A stretch of 64,000 bases of DNA from CAVPCY01 sp963770765 (lineage in GTDB: Bacteria; Actinomycetota; Coriobacteriia; Anaerosomatales; PHET01): positions 67,911 through 131,910 of the forward strand of contig CAVYQS010000006.1 of NCBI GenBank assembly GCA_963770765.1, given 5' to 3'. Each line of letters opens with the position of its first letter. Positions within the stretch are counted from its first letter, which is position 1. Of this stretch, positions 9,551-18,213 are shown one piece after another. The notes under the pieces are model-generated. The model was given only the letters and a program-made list of their open reading frames with translations. It made no database searches and had not been told where the DNA came from. The position numbers were made by a program, and so were the translations under genes.

Positions 9551-10819
9551 ATGACGCAGGCCAACGCCCCCTGCCCGGTCAGCGAAGACCACCCTCGCAG
9601 GGTCATCATCGTCGGCGGCGGATACGCCGGCACGACGCTGGCCGTGGCGCTGGGCAAGACGCTGAGACGACGAGCGGCCGACGTCGCGGAAGTCATCCTC
9701 GTCGAACCGAACCCATGCCAAGAGGCGCTCTCGGAGTTGGACCTGGTCGCGGTGGGTCCTGAGCGGCCTGAGTTCTGCGAACTGTGGCTTCCGGCCGTCT
9801 TGAAGGACCTGCCGGTCAGGACGTGCTTCAACCGCGTCGAGCATATCGACCCCGTGCGCCGCATCGTGCGAACGGAGGGCGGACACGAGGTCGGCTACTG
9901 GCGCTTGGTCGTATGCACCGGCGCCGTGCCTTCGGTACCGCCGGTCCCGGGGCTGGCCGAGCATGCCGTGACGATGTGGTCGGTGGCCGACGCCCAGGAG
10001 CTGCAGCGTCGGGTCGACTCGCAGCTCAAGCTCGCCGCACGAATGCCCGGGGCCGCACAGCGCCGAGAGGCGCTCTCCATCACCGTGTGCGGCGGCGGCG
10101 CTACCGGTGTCGAGATCGTGGGAACGATCGGACAGCTGCTGCCCAAGCGCGCCGCCGAGATCGGGCTCGACCGCACGGACCTCCGGGTGAGTCTCGTCGA
10201 GGGGCGACCGCAGATCCTCTACGACCTGCCGGAGAGACAACGTGCCCTCGCACTCAAGCGACTCTCCAAGCTGGGCGTGAATGTGGTGACGGGCTCGATG
10301 GTCGCGAACGTGACCCGGGACCACGTGAGGCTCGCCGACGGACGCGAGGTGCCGACTGCGGTCCTGGTCTGGGCCGGCGGCGCGGTCGCCGACCCGCATG
10401 CGGCCGACTGGGGGTTCGCCACCGACAACACCAACCGGCTGCTCGCAGGGCCCGATCTGAAGGCCCGGGGGTTCGCCGATGCCTACGTGCTCGGAGACGT
10501 CGCCTCGTTCCGAGACCCCGCGAGCGGTCGAACGCTGCCGATGCTGGCGCAGTTCGCCATCCGTGAGGCACAGCACACCGCCGGCAACATCGTGCGCGAA
10601 CTCGACGATGCTCCCACCATCCCCTTCCGCCCCCATATGCACGGCGAGTTCGTGAGCGTGGGCCCCAGTTGGGGCGTCGGGTGGGCGTGGAAGCTGCGGC
10701 TGTCGGGTATCCCTGCGATCGCCATGAAGCGCCTGACCTACGTGCTGTACTGGTGGCAGGTAGGCGGAGTGAGACTCGCCTGGAGCCGCGCCCGCGAGCT
10801 GCTCTCGATGCATCGCTGA
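9551..10819 (+). CDS. ndh: Type II NADH dehydrogenase (NDH-2)
   Basis: About 422 aa from ATG 9551; longer upstream starts add non-homologous residues. Two Rossmann folds: the FAD site RRVIIVGGGYAGTTLAVALG at the N-terminus and the NAD(P)H site TVCGGGATGVEIVGTI mid-protein, plus ADAYVLGDVASFRD for FAD. The C-terminal amphipathic membrane-binding segment (AMKRLTYVLYWWQVGGVRLAW) fits a monotopic enzyme moving electrons from NADH to quinone without proton pumping. Supplies the quinone pool that the NrfCD/cytochrome module could draw on. Confidence 0.85.
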   Translation: MTQANAPCPVSEDHPRRVIIVGGGYAGTTLAVALGKTLRRRAADVAEVILVEPNPCQEALSELDLVAVGPERPEFCELWLPAVLKDLPVRTCFNRVEHIDPVRRIVRTEGGHEVGYWRLVVCTGAVPSVPPVPGLAEHAVTMWSVADAQELQRRVDSQLKLAARMPGAAQRREALSITVCGGGATGVEIVGTIGQLLPKRAAEIGLDRTDLRVSLVEGRPQILYDLPERQRALALKRLSKLGVNVVTGSMVANVTRDHVRLADGREVPTAVLVWAGGAVADPHAADWGFATDNTNRLLAGPDLKARGFADAYVLGDVASFRDPASGRTLPMLAQFAIREAQHTAGNIVRELDDAPTIPFRPHMHGEFVSVGPSWGVGWAWKLRLSGIPAIAMKRLTYVLYWWQVGGVRLAWSRARELLSMHR

Positions 10820-10941
10820 CGCCACCGCCCCGCAGTAATGGGGTCGGATCCGCGCTCATTAGCGTGCTCTCATCTAATGGGATATATTCATCGAGTGGTT
10901 ACCCGCCCGCACGCAGGCGCTTCATGCGTGCGATGGGGAGG

Positions 10942-10985
10942 GGATATGTGAAGGGCGGGCATTCGTGCCCGCCCTTCACATATCC
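10942..10985. terminator. 20-bp perfect hairpin with TTCG loop
   Basis: Arms 10942-10961 and 10966-10985 are perfectly complementary over 20 bp around a TTCG tetraloop. It lies between the ndh stop and the MBL hydrolase start on the same strand. Most likely the ndh terminator. It is the strongest stem in the window; no T-run follows. Confidence 0.65.
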
Positions 10986-11022
10986 GCAGTTCATGTCACG
11001 CGCGCGGTGTACACTGCCCAGC

Positions 11023-11841
11023 ATGAATCCACGCCATCCCCTGCGCGTCGTGTTCCTCGGCTCGGGCTCATCGGGCAATGCCGCCGCGGTGACCGACGGC
11101 GAGACCACCGTACTGGTCGACTGCGGCTTCTCGGCTCGCGAGATCTCTCGTCGGCTCGCTGCGGCGAGCCTCGACGCCTCGAGCATCGCCGCGATCCTCG
11201 TGACCCACGAGCACTCCGACCACGTCAAAGGCATCGACGTCTTCGCCCGCCGGTACGCACCGGAATGCACCGTCTACGCGAGCTCCGGTACCCGACGCGG
11301 AACCGCACTCGCCTCGGCCGTCCAGACCCGGATCGTCAGGTGTGGCGAGCAGCTCTCGATCGGGACGCTCACCGTGACACCGTTTCGGACCTCTCATGAC
11401 GCCGCCGAGCCAGTGGGGTACCGCTTCGACGCCTCGGGCGAATCACTGGGCATCGTGACCGACACCGGCGTGCTCACCCCCCAGGCCCTCGAAGCACTCG
11501 CGGGAGTCAAGGCGCTCGGGCTCGAGAGCAACCACGACACACGGATGCTGGAGCGCGGACCCTACCCTGCATTCCTCAAGCGCCGGATCCGCTCGAACGC
11601 CGGACACCTCTCGAACGACGACGCCGCAGACGCGCTCGACGCGCTCGCCTCCGACGATCTCGGGCTCGTGTTCGCACTCCACCGCTCGCGCACCAACAAC
11701 ACCGCAGCGCTCGCCTCGGCCACGCTCGAAGAGCGGCTTTCCCGGCTCGGGCTCGCCGTCCCGGTGACGGTGGTTTCGCAGCACGAACCGTGCGACTCGT
11801 GCCCGCCGCAAGGCGAGCTCTTCGCCGGGGACGATCTGTGA
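11023..11841 (+). CDS. MBL-fold metallohydrolase (YycJ/WalJ-like)
   Basis: 272 aa from ATG 11023. Metallo-beta-lactamase fold with the metal motif THEHSDHVKG, opening strand VVFLGSGSSGNAAAV, the later His of TSHDAAEP, and Asp of IVTDTG, close to the YycJ/WalJ family of putative DNA-processing exonucleases. C-terminus ends in CDSCPPQGELF. The DUF1284 gene overlaps its stop by 4 nt (GTGA), so the pair is translationally coupled. Confidence 0.85.
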   Translation: MNPRHPLRVVFLGSGSSGNAAAVTDGETTVLVDCGFSAREISRRLAAASLDASSIAAILVTHEHSDHVKGIDVFARRYAPECTVYASSGTRRGTALASAVQTRIVRCGEQLSIGTLTVTPFRTSHDAAEPVGYRFDASGESLGIVTDTGVLTPQALEALAGVKALGLESNHDTRMLERGPYPAFLKRRIRSNAGHLSNDDAADALDALASDDLGLVFALHRSRTNNTAALASATLEERLSRLGLAVPVTVVSQHEPCDSCPPQGELFAGDDL

Positions 11842-12254
11842 GCGGGGCGCCGGTCAGACTCCGGCCGCACCACTTCGTGTGCCTGCAGTTCTACCGCGGG
11901 GAGGGCTACGACGCACCGTTCGTTGCGAACCTCGAGGAGCTTCTCGGCAGGCTTGCCGGGCAGGCGGCGCTTGCGGTGGCGGGAGCTGACGACGTGTGCC
12001 ACGCATGCCCGAGCCTCTCGGCGCAGGGAACGTGTGAGGACCCGCACGGCGGTCAATCCGAGATAGAGCGCATCGACGCGCTCGCCGGAGAGCTGCTCGA
12101 CATACACCCCGGGTCGCGGCTGTCGCTCGCACAAGTCGCCGAGCGACTCGCCGACGACGCCATCGCGACGGGACGTTGGCGCTTCGACGCATGCGGTGGC
12201 TGCGCATGGGAGGACGTCTGTGAGCCCGGCTGGAACGCCCTGGTCGACGGCTAG
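11838..12254 (+). CDS. DUF1284 family cysteine-rich protein
   Basis: 138 aa. The opening LRPHHFVCLQFYRGEGYDAPFVAN is the DUF1284 signature. Cys are grouped as CHACPSLSAQGTC and CGGCAWEDVC, which suggests a metal or Fe-S site (inference; function unknown). GTG start at 11838 overlaps the MBL stop, so the two are co-translated. It converges with btuD, the coding ends overlapping by 4 bp. Confidence 0.75.
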   Translation: MSGAPVRLRPHHFVCLQFYRGEGYDAPFVANLEELLGRLAGQAALAVAGADDVCHACPSLSAQGTCEDPHGGQSEIERIDALAGELLDIHPGSRLSLAQVAERLADDAIATGRWRFDACGGCAWEDVCEPGWNALVDG

Positions 12255-13510
12255 GAGCGTGTGCGGTCCACGAGGTCCGCGAGCGTGCGTTCAACTTCGT
12301 CGGCCGATTCGACCGTGACGGCTCCGTTCGCGAGCGCTTCGGCCCAGTAGGCCGTTGCCGCCCCACCGGCGAAGTCACGGCCCGCGATATCGCCGACGAT
12401 CACGAGGGGCTTCTCGGCACGGACGGCCACGAGCAGGTTGTCCACGTTGCCGTGACCGAAGGGCACCTCGCACACGACGACCACATCGGCTTGGGCCGCC
12501 AGTCTGGCCGCATGCACAGCCGACTCGGAGTCCATCGGAGCGAACGGCGGGATGCATGCGTACTCGACGCCCAGGGCGTCGGCCAGGATCGCGTCGGCGT
12601 CTCCGGTGTTGAGCGCTCCCGAGCTGACCGTCCAGCCCGCGAGAACGAGCCGCCGCATGAGCGGGGCGGCCACCCCCGAACCTCCCACGACGTGCACGCG
12701 GCCTCGGACGGTCGAAGAGACGGCGCCGTCGCGCAGCACCGGCGTGACCGAGACCGAGCCGGTGACGGGGTCGGTACCCACGACGGCGCGCACGCCGAAG
12801 ACCGAGCGCAGCATGTCGGCGGTGATCACGGACCCGGGTGACGCGGCATCGCTCAGAGCTCCCGCTGAGACGACCGCGACCCGGTCCGAGTAACGCGCCG
12901 CCATATCGAGGTCGTGGAATACCGCGAGCACGGCGAGCCCCGAGTCCGCCAAGTCTCGTGAGAGGTCGAGCACCTGCAGGCGGTGGTTCAGGTCGAGGTG
13001 GCTCACCGGTTCGTCGAGGAGCAGCACGCGCGGCTGCGTGGCGAGCGCCTGGGCGAACGAGAGCCGCTGCAGATCGCCGCCGGACAGCTCGTCGACGGCA
13101 CGACGCGCCAGATGGGCGGTGTCGGTGAGCAGCATCGCGCGCTCCACGGCCTCACGGTCGGCGGCGCCCGGCTGCCCGAAGCGCGGCAGGTGCGGGTGGC
13201 GGCCCATCTCTACGAACTCCTCGGCGGGAAACGAGAAGGTGACGCTGACCTGCTGCGGCACCACACCCACGAGGGCGGCGCGCTCCCGGGAAGACAGCGA
13301 CGGCAACGGCTGGCCCGCGACCTCGATCGAACCGCCGAGCAGCTCCGAGTCGCCCGTCACCGCGCGTAGCAGAGTGGACTTGCCCGCGCCGTTCGCGCCC
13401 ACGAGGCCCACGATCTCGCCGGCCGACACCTCGAGCCGGGCGTCGGCGACCACCACGTGTCCGGCGTAGCCCACGCTCGCCGCCGAGTAGCGCAACAGCA
13501 CGTCGTTCAC
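12251..13510 (-). CDS. btuD: Corrinoid ABC transporter ATP-binding protein with C-terminal extension
   Basis: 419 aa from GTG 13510, which overlaps the permease stop (GTGA). Residues about 1-255 are a FecE/BtuD-type ATPase: Walker A GANGAGKST, signature LSGGDLQRLSFAQAL, Walker B RVLLLDEPVSHLDL, H-loop VFHDLDMAA. Residues about 260-419 are an extra domain starting VRGRVHVVGGSGVAAPLMRRLVLAGWTV, a Rossmann-like Gly-rich opening, with repeated ADVVVVCEVPFGHGN-type strands. Its role is unknown; nucleotide or corrinoid sensing is possible. Third gene of the riboswitch-controlled btuFCD operon. Confidence 0.85.
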   Translation of the reverse strand: MNDVLLRYSAASVGYAGHVVVADARLEVSAGEIVGLVGANGAGKSTLLRAVTGDSELLGGSIEVAGQPLPSLSSRERAALVGVVPQQVSVTFSFPAEEFVEMGRHPHLPRFGQPGAADREAVERAMLLTDTAHLARRAVDELSGGDLQRLSFAQALATQPRVLLLDEPVSHLDLNHRLQVLDLSRDLADSGLAVLAVFHDLDMAARYSDRVAVVSAGALSDAASPGSVITADMLRSVFGVRAVVGTDPVTGSVSVTPVLRDGAVSSTVRGRVHVVGGSGVAAPLMRRLVLAGWTVSSGALNTGDADAILADALGVEYACIPPFAPMDSESAVHAARLAAQADVVVVCEVPFGHGNVDNLLVAVRAEKPLVIVGDIAGRDFAGGAATAYWAEALANGAVTVESADEVERTLADLVDRTRS

Positions 13511-14529
13511 AGCCTGCGCTCCCCTCTCACCAGCAGCCAGACGAAGAACGGCCCACCGATGAGCGCGGTGACGATGCCCACAGGGATCTCGATCGGGGCC
13601 AGCACGGTGCGCGCGATCAGATCCGCGAGCACGAGGGCGGTGGCGCCGCCCAGGAGCGACGCCGGCATCAGCCACCGATGGTCCGGTCCGATCGTGATCC
13701 TCAGCATGTGCGGCACCATCAGTCCCACGAAGCCGATGAGCCCGGCGACGGCGACGGCGGCTGCGGTCAGCAGCGATGCGACCGCGAGGGCGAGCATCTT
13801 GAAGCGGTGCACGTCGAGTCCCAGATGGCCTGCCCGCTCGTCGCCGAGCAGCATCAGATTGAGCTGGCGGCCGAAGGTCAGAGCGATGGCGCCGCCGATG
13901 AGGAACATCGGCGCGATCATCCTCACATAGGGCCACGATGCCGCGCCGAGGCCGCCCATCATCCAGAACACGACCGCCGACATCTGCTCGCGAGCGAACA
14001 CCATGAGAAACGAGGTGAGCGCTGCAAGCGTGTACGAGACCGCCACGCCCGCCAGCAGCAAGGATGCGGTGTCGAGCCTTCCCCTCCACGAGGCAAGGCG
14101 TGTGACCAGCAGCATCGTGAGGATCGCGCCGGCGAATGCCGCGAGCGGCACCGCTCCGTAGCGAAGCGCAGTGGCCTGGGCGGTGAGGGTGAGCGCGATC
14201 ATCGCCCCGAGGCCCGCCCCGCTCGACACCCCGAGGATGTAGGGGTCTGCGAGCGGGTTTCTGAAAAGCGCCTGGAAGATGGCGCCGGCGCCTGCCAGCG
14301 AGGCCCCCACGAGCGCGGCCAACACGACCCGCGGCAGTCGGACGCTCACCACGAGCGTGTCGCTCATCCCTGCGGAGCGGCGGGTGAGTGCCCGCCCGAT
14401 GGCCGCGAGCACCTCCCCCGGCGTGACCGACACGGCACCGAACGCGATGCCCGCGACGAGCGCCGCACACAGCGCCACCGCGAGCACCACGAGGGCGGTG
14501 CCGGGTCGGATGTCACGCCGGGTGGTCAC
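13507..14529 (-). CDS. btuC: Corrinoid/iron-type ABC transporter permease
   Basis: 340 aa from GTG 14529, 1 nt after the btuF stop. FecCD/BtuC family: multiple membrane helices, AGAIFQALFRNPLADPYILGVSSGAGLGA near the N-terminus and LIGFVGLMVPHMLRITIGPDHRWLMPAS near the C-terminus are the family hallmarks, the latter contacting the ATPase. The cobalamin riboswitch upstream supports corrinoid and not siderophore as cargo. Confidence 0.88.
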   Translation of the reverse strand: MTTRRDIRPGTALVVLAVALCAALVAGIAFGAVSVTPGEVLAAIGRALTRRSAGMSDTLVVSVRLPRVVLAALVGASLAGAGAIFQALFRNPLADPYILGVSSGAGLGAMIALTLTAQATALRYGAVPLAAFAGAILTMLLVTRLASWRGRLDTASLLLAGVAVSYTLAALTSFLMVFAREQMSAVVFWMMGGLGAASWPYVRMIAPMFLIGGAIALTFGRQLNLMLLGDERAGHLGLDVHRFKMLALAVASLLTAAAVAVAGLIGFVGLMVPHMLRITIGPDHRWLMPASLLGGATALVLADLIARTVLAPIEIPVGIVTALIGGPFFVWLLVRGERRL

Positions 14530-14530
14530 G

Positions 14531-15487
14531 CTACTTCTCGAAGGCGTCGGGATGCAGCGCCTCGGCGATCTGCTTGAGGCCCAGAACCGTGCGCGGCCCC
14601 GGGCGAGACACGAGGTTGTCATCGAGGACGTAGACCCGCTCGTTCTTCACCGCCGAGAGTGACTCGAACCCAGCGCGCTCCTTGAGCGCGGACGGATCGC
14701 TCATCGAGCCAAGGGTCGCCATGTAGACGACGGGGTCGGACTTCACGAGCTGCTCGGTCGAGTAAGGGACATAACCGGGTTCGGTGACCACGTTGGCGCC
14801 GCCCGCAACGGACACAAGTTCATCGATGAGGGTGCCTGCGCCAACGGTGAACAGCGGATTCTGGCCGATCTCGACGAACGCCGTGACCTTATCGGCGCCG
14901 GCGACCGCCTGCTCGACCTCGGCGACGGCCGCCTGCATGTCGGCAACGACCTTCTCGGCGGCCTCGGTCTCACCGGTGGCCTGCCCGACCTCGGTGATGT
15001 CCTCGTAGAGACCCGCGAGGTTCTGGGGATCGATGGAGAGCACGGTGGCGCCCAGCTGCTCGAGCTTGGTGATGACATCGGCCTGTACGCCGCCGGTCAG
15101 GAGCACGAGGTCGGGGTCGGCCGCCGCGACCGCCTCGAGGTTGGGCCCGGTGAAGTCGCCCACCTTCTCGATGTCGGCGACCTCGGCGGGGTAGTCGTCG
15201 TAGCTCGTGACGCCGACGACGCGCTGCCCGGCCCCTATCGCGAACAGCATCTCGGTGTTCGCAGGGGCGAGCGAGACGATGCGCATCGGCTGCTCGGCGA
15301 TCGTGACTGCGCGACCGGCGTCGTCGGTGATCGTCACAGGGAACGCCGCTGCGGGCTTCTCGGCGGGCTCGGAGGCGGGTTTCGGCGCCGGGGTGGAGCA
15401 GCCGGCCACGAGTGCGGTCGCGGTCGCGAGTGCGAGCAGCGTCGCGATCGTGCGGGTGGGCCGTGTGGTGCGTGCGGTGCGGGTCAT
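14531..15487 (-). CDS. btuF: Corrinoid ABC transporter substrate-binding lipoprotein
   Basis: 318 aa from ATG 15487, with AAAGGAG 6 nt upstream. Lipoprotein signal IATLLALATATALVAGC (lipobox VAGC), Pro/Ala linker, then a helical-backbone class III binding fold: RIVSLAPANTEMLFAIGAGQRVVGVTSYDDYP, VGDFTGPNLEAVAAADPDLVL, and ERVYVLDDNLVSRPGPRTVLGL at the end. The much longer open frame upstream to 15868 runs through the riboswitch and is not coding. First gene of btuFCD. Confidence 0.9.
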   Translation of the reverse strand: MTRTARTTRPTRTIATLLALATATALVAGCSTPAPKPASEPAEKPAAAFPVTITDDAGRAVTIAEQPMRIVSLAPANTEMLFAIGAGQRVVGVTSYDDYPAEVADIEKVGDFTGPNLEAVAAADPDLVLLTGGVQADVITKLEQLGATVLSIDPQNLAGLYEDITEVGQATGETEAAEKVVADMQAAVAEVEQAVAGADKVTAFVEIGQNPLFTVGAGTLIDELVSVAGGANVVTEPGYVPYSTEQLVKSDPVVYMATLGSMSDPSALKERAGFESLSAVKNERVYVLDDNLVSRPGPRTVLGLKQIAEALHPDAFEK

Positions 15488-15543
15488 GCGGGCTCCTTTC
15501 GGGGGCCGTTCTCGACGCGCGTACCGCTCCTGTGGGAACGACG

Positions 15544-15590
15544 AAGACCCGCCTTGCTTGGCCGCGCGGAGCGGACAAGAAGCGGGTCTT
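15544..15590 (-). terminator. Candidate riboswitch expression-platform hairpin
   Basis: Inverted repeat AAGACCCGC / GCGGGTCTT (15582-15590 and 15544-15552) enclosing a 29-nt GC-rich loop that can fold further, located between the cobalamin aptamer and btuF on the minus strand. It could be the terminator arm that is stabilised when cobalamin binds. Weak T content makes this tentative. Confidence 0.4.
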
Positions 15591-15671
15591 GCGAGGTGAG
15601 CGGTGCGGTTCGGGGCTCCCGGGTGCGGTCGCCGCGAGCCGGCCTTGTGTCCTCGAAGGCCGCGTCGCGCA

Positions 15672-15805
15672 TCACTCGGCAGGTCTCCTGACTTACGCGC
15701 ATGGATCGCGCGATCACAGTGGCGGGTCCCGTCCCGGATTCTCACCGGCTTCCCTATTCTCCCGCTCGTCTCATGAGAGGCGGGCGGGCACCGAATGACG
15801 CCTAT
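15672..15805 (-). promoter_or_regulatory. Cobalamin riboswitch
   Basis: Minus-strand leader of btuF carries the conserved blocks in order: GGTGCC, AGGGAAGCCGGTGAGAATCC, GGGACCCGCCACTGT, and AGTCAGGAGACCTGCC (B12 box region). The spacing between CACTGT and AGTCAGGAG is short, as in compact cobalamin aptamers. It sits about 185 nt upstream of btuF and should shut the corrinoid importer down when cobalamin is plentiful. Confidence 0.92.
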
Positions 15806-15888
15806 TCTGTTGACAACTGGCTCGCAGTCTAGCGCACGCTCACCGCCGCCACCAGCGCGGCGGACCATGCGTGCTCGCGGGCCGGGGT

Positions 15889-16581
15889 CTAGACGACCGC
15901 GACCGCCGCCTCACCGGAGCCGGTGCGGCCCGCCCGGAACGTCCGAATGGCCAGAGCGGCACCGAACGCGGCCACCGCGAAACCCGCGACGATGCCGAGG
16001 AACATCAACTTGATGTAGAGCTCCTCGGAGTTCATGACCGGGCTGTCGGGGTGCAGGGCGCGGCCGGGGCCCAGGATCGCCTGCAGCAACACCACCCAGG
16101 CGAAGCCCACGAAGGCGATGTCTGCGCCCGCGAGCCACCGAGGGTCATCGATCAACAGACCGAGCGCGAGCACGGCCAGCGCGGCGATCATGATCCAGAA
16201 CTGGGCGAGCAGTCGCGGGTCGGCGGCCGCGACCTCGAACGGAGAGGACTTCGAGCCGGTGAAGTCCCACGTGTTGAGCGCCGCGAGCAGGCCGAGCCCG
16301 CTGCCGACGACCCACACCGGGATCGCGACCCAGCGCACGGCTTCGGTCCACCGGTACCAGGCCTCCTTCTTGGTCACGAGAAACGCGATAGCGCAGAGGG
16401 CGAGGACCACGAACAGCGAGAGGTTGACCCACGTCATCGCGCCGTGGAACACAGGCAGGCGGACCTTGGTGCCGAGGCCCTCCACGGCTGGGAACAGCAG
16501 CGTGAACACCATGGACATGGCCAGTCCAACGGCCACCAGACCAAGCCCCGCGAAGGGCCACAGGGACGTGCGTGATTCCAT
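15889..16581 (-). CDS. Multi-pass membrane protein of unknown function
   Basis: 230 aa with about six hydrophobic helices: GLGLVAVGLAMSMVFTLLFPAV, WVNLSLFVVLALCAIAFLV, WVAIPVWVVGSGLGLLAAL, FWIMIAALAVLALGLLI, DIAFVGFAWVVLLQAIL and KLMFLGIVAGFAVAAFGAALAI. The arrangement, with a lone His before helix 2 and short aromatic loops, faintly recalls CcsA/CcmC haem-handling proteins, but no WWD motif is present. I do not recognise the family. Lies just upstream of the cobalamin riboswitch on the same strand. Confidence 0.6.
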   Translation of the reverse strand: MESRTSLWPFAGLGLVAVGLAMSMVFTLLFPAVEGLGTKVRLPVFHGAMTWVNLSLFVVLALCAIAFLVTKKEAWYRWTEAVRWVAIPVWVVGSGLGLLAALNTWDFTGSKSSPFEVAAADPRLLAQFWIMIAALAVLALGLLIDDPRWLAGADIAFVGFAWVVLLQAILGPGRALHPDSPVMNSEELYIKLMFLGIVAGFAVAAFGAALAIRTFRAGRTGSGEAAVAVV

Positions 16582-16673
16582 CGAACAGCTCCGAATCAGG
16601 TCGATACCGCAGTGACGGACTCACAGTCTAGCAACACCCGCGCCGTACGACCCGTGAAGGCGGCGTACGCTGG

Positions 16674-17612
16674 CTACGCAGCCTCGGGGGCGACCGCTCC
16701 TGCGGGCGCATCGACGACCACAGCAGCCGGACGGCGCACCGTCGGAGCCGTGCGGATGCTCGCTATCGCGACGCCGCCCACCGTCACGAGTCCTCCCACG
16801 AGGGTGATGAGGTGCGGTACCTCACCCACCCAGAGCCAGGCGATCGGCACACCCAGGACGGGGATCAGGTAGAGGAACCGTGAAGCGAGCCCCGGCGTGA
16901 GCCCCTTCACCGCGCGCGACCACAGCACGTAGGCGATGCCGCCGGGGAAGATCGCCAGGAAGAGCAGTGTGGCGATATCGGCGGCACCGGCGGTGCTCAG
17001 CGCATCCATCGAGCCGGGCGCGAAGACCACGAACGGGAGCGAGCCCGCGACGAGCGCGTAGGTCGTGACCTCGAGCGGGCGGTACGTGGCGAGCAGTGGC
17101 TTGGTCACGAGCGTGTAGCTCGCAAACGACAACGCGGCCAGCACCACCAGAGCGGCACTCGGACCGATCTCGCCCAGGCCGCCCTTGCCCTGCGCCATGA
17201 ACAGCAGTCCGCCGGTGCACACGGCCAGACCGGCCCACGTGGTCCAGCCGGCCCTCTCGCGACCGAGTGCGACCGCGATGACGGTCGTGAACACCGGGCT
17301 GATGTTGATCAGGAAGCCCGCCATCGTGGCGCTCACGCCTGTCTGCCCGTTGACGAGCAGCATCTGGTAGGCGGCGAACCCCAGGACTCCGGCCAGCGCG
17401 ATCGTCGGCAGATCCTTCTTGTTCGGTAGCCGCATGCGCGTCACGGCGCCGTACCCGAGGAACATCACGGCGGTGAGGGTCCAGCGCAAGAACAGCAGGT
17501 GCTGCGGGCTGAAGTGGTCGAGCGCGGCGACGAGCGCGGCGAAGGTCGTGCTCCAGATCAGCACCGTCACCGCGACCGCGACCATCGTTCCCATCCCGTA
17601 CCGCTTGACCAC
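16674..17612 (-). CDS. EamA/DMT family transporter
   Basis: 312 aa with ten predicted helices arranged as two EamA repeats; LIWSTTFAALVAALDHFSPQHLLFLRWTLTA opens repeat 1 and TLLFLAIFPGGIAYVLWSRAVKGLTPGLASRFLYLIPVLGVPIAWL is the repeat 2 hallmark. Such proteins usually export amino acids or other metabolites. Ends with an Ala/Pro-rich tail. It is divergent from an Lrp-type regulator, a common pairing for amino acid exporters. Confidence 0.88.
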   Translation of the reverse strand: MVKRYGMGTMVAVAVTVLIWSTTFAALVAALDHFSPQHLLFLRWTLTAVMFLGYGAVTRMRLPNKKDLPTIALAGVLGFAAYQMLLVNGQTGVSATMAGFLINISPVFTTVIAVALGRERAGWTTWAGLAVCTGGLLFMAQGKGGLGEIGPSAALVVLAALSFASYTLVTKPLLATYRPLEVTTYALVAGSLPFVVFAPGSMDALSTAGAADIATLLFLAIFPGGIAYVLWSRAVKGLTPGLASRFLYLIPVLGVPIAWLWVGEVPHLITLVGGLVTVGGVAIASIRTAPTVRRPAAVVVDAPAGAVAPEAA

Positions 17613-17772
17613 GAAACACGCTCCTCGACTGTGTGTGGCGGGCGAACCCCGGCCCTATCGCAGTGTAGAAAGCCGATGGTCCATCTTGAAGTGGTATTCG
17701 TTTGCCTGGCAGATGATATGCTTTCGATACATATGCTTCCATGACCACAATGCCTTCGATTGGAAAGCGCCC

Positions 17773-18213
17773 ATGGACGCCACGGATCGACAGCTTCTCG
17801 AAGACCTGCAGAACGACGCTCGCGTGAGCTACGCCGAGCTCGGGCGCCGTGTCGGCCTCACGCCGCCGGCTGTGGCGGAGCGGGTCAGGCGTCTGGAGAC
17901 CTCCGGGATCATCGCGGGCTATCACGCGCAGGTCGACCTGAACAAGGCCGGTTACGGGCTGGTCGCGTTCATCCGGCTCTCATCGGCTCCCGAACTCGCC
18001 AAGCAGCTGGGCCGGATCGCCGCCGAGACCCCCGAAGTGCTCGAATTCCATCACGTCACCGGCACCGAGGGGTTCGTGCTCAAGGTCGCTGCGCGCTCGA
18101 TCGAGCACCTCGAGAGGGTGATCGTGCTCCTGCTGCCGTACGGGCAGACCACGACGTCGATCGTGCTCTCATCGCCCGTGACATGGAGGCGGATCGAGTT
18201 CGCGGAGGGCTAG
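17773..18213 (+). CDS. Lrp/AsnC family transcriptional regulator
   Basis: 146 aa from ATG 17773. N-terminal HTH (DATDRQLLEDLQNDARVSYAELGRRVGLTPPAVAERVRRLETSGIIAGYHAQVDLNKAGYG) followed by an RAM ligand/oligomer domain (residues about 65-140). The divergent DMT exporter is the likely target; the 160-bp intergenic region has an unusually AT-rich stretch (about 17690-17760) suited to promoters and Lrp sites. Its 3' end overlaps the convergent crcB gene by 4 bp. Confidence 0.9.
   Translation: MDATDRQLLEDLQNDARVSYAELGRRVGLTPPAVAERVRRLETSGIIAGYHAQVDLNKAGYGLVAFIRLSSAPELAKQLGRIAAETPEVLEFHHVTGTEGFVLKVAARSIEHLERVIVLLLPYGQTTTSIVLSSPVTWRRIEFAEG

Noticed and set aside
9344..10825. A 493-residue minus-strand frame opposite ndh
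   Set aside because: It is a His/Arg/Gly-rich shadow of the ndh gene; the plus strand has intact FAD and NAD motifs.
12251..14470. A 739-residue frame covering both the ATPase and the permease region
   Set aside because: The upstream part is an antiframe shadow of btuC; GTG 13510 overlaps the btuC stop and starts the ABC domain.
14531..15868. A 445-residue open frame running from btuF up to 15868
   Set aside because: Its N-terminal 127 residues lie in the cobalamin riboswitch and are not protein-like; ATG 15487 with AAAGGAG begins the lipoprotein signal.
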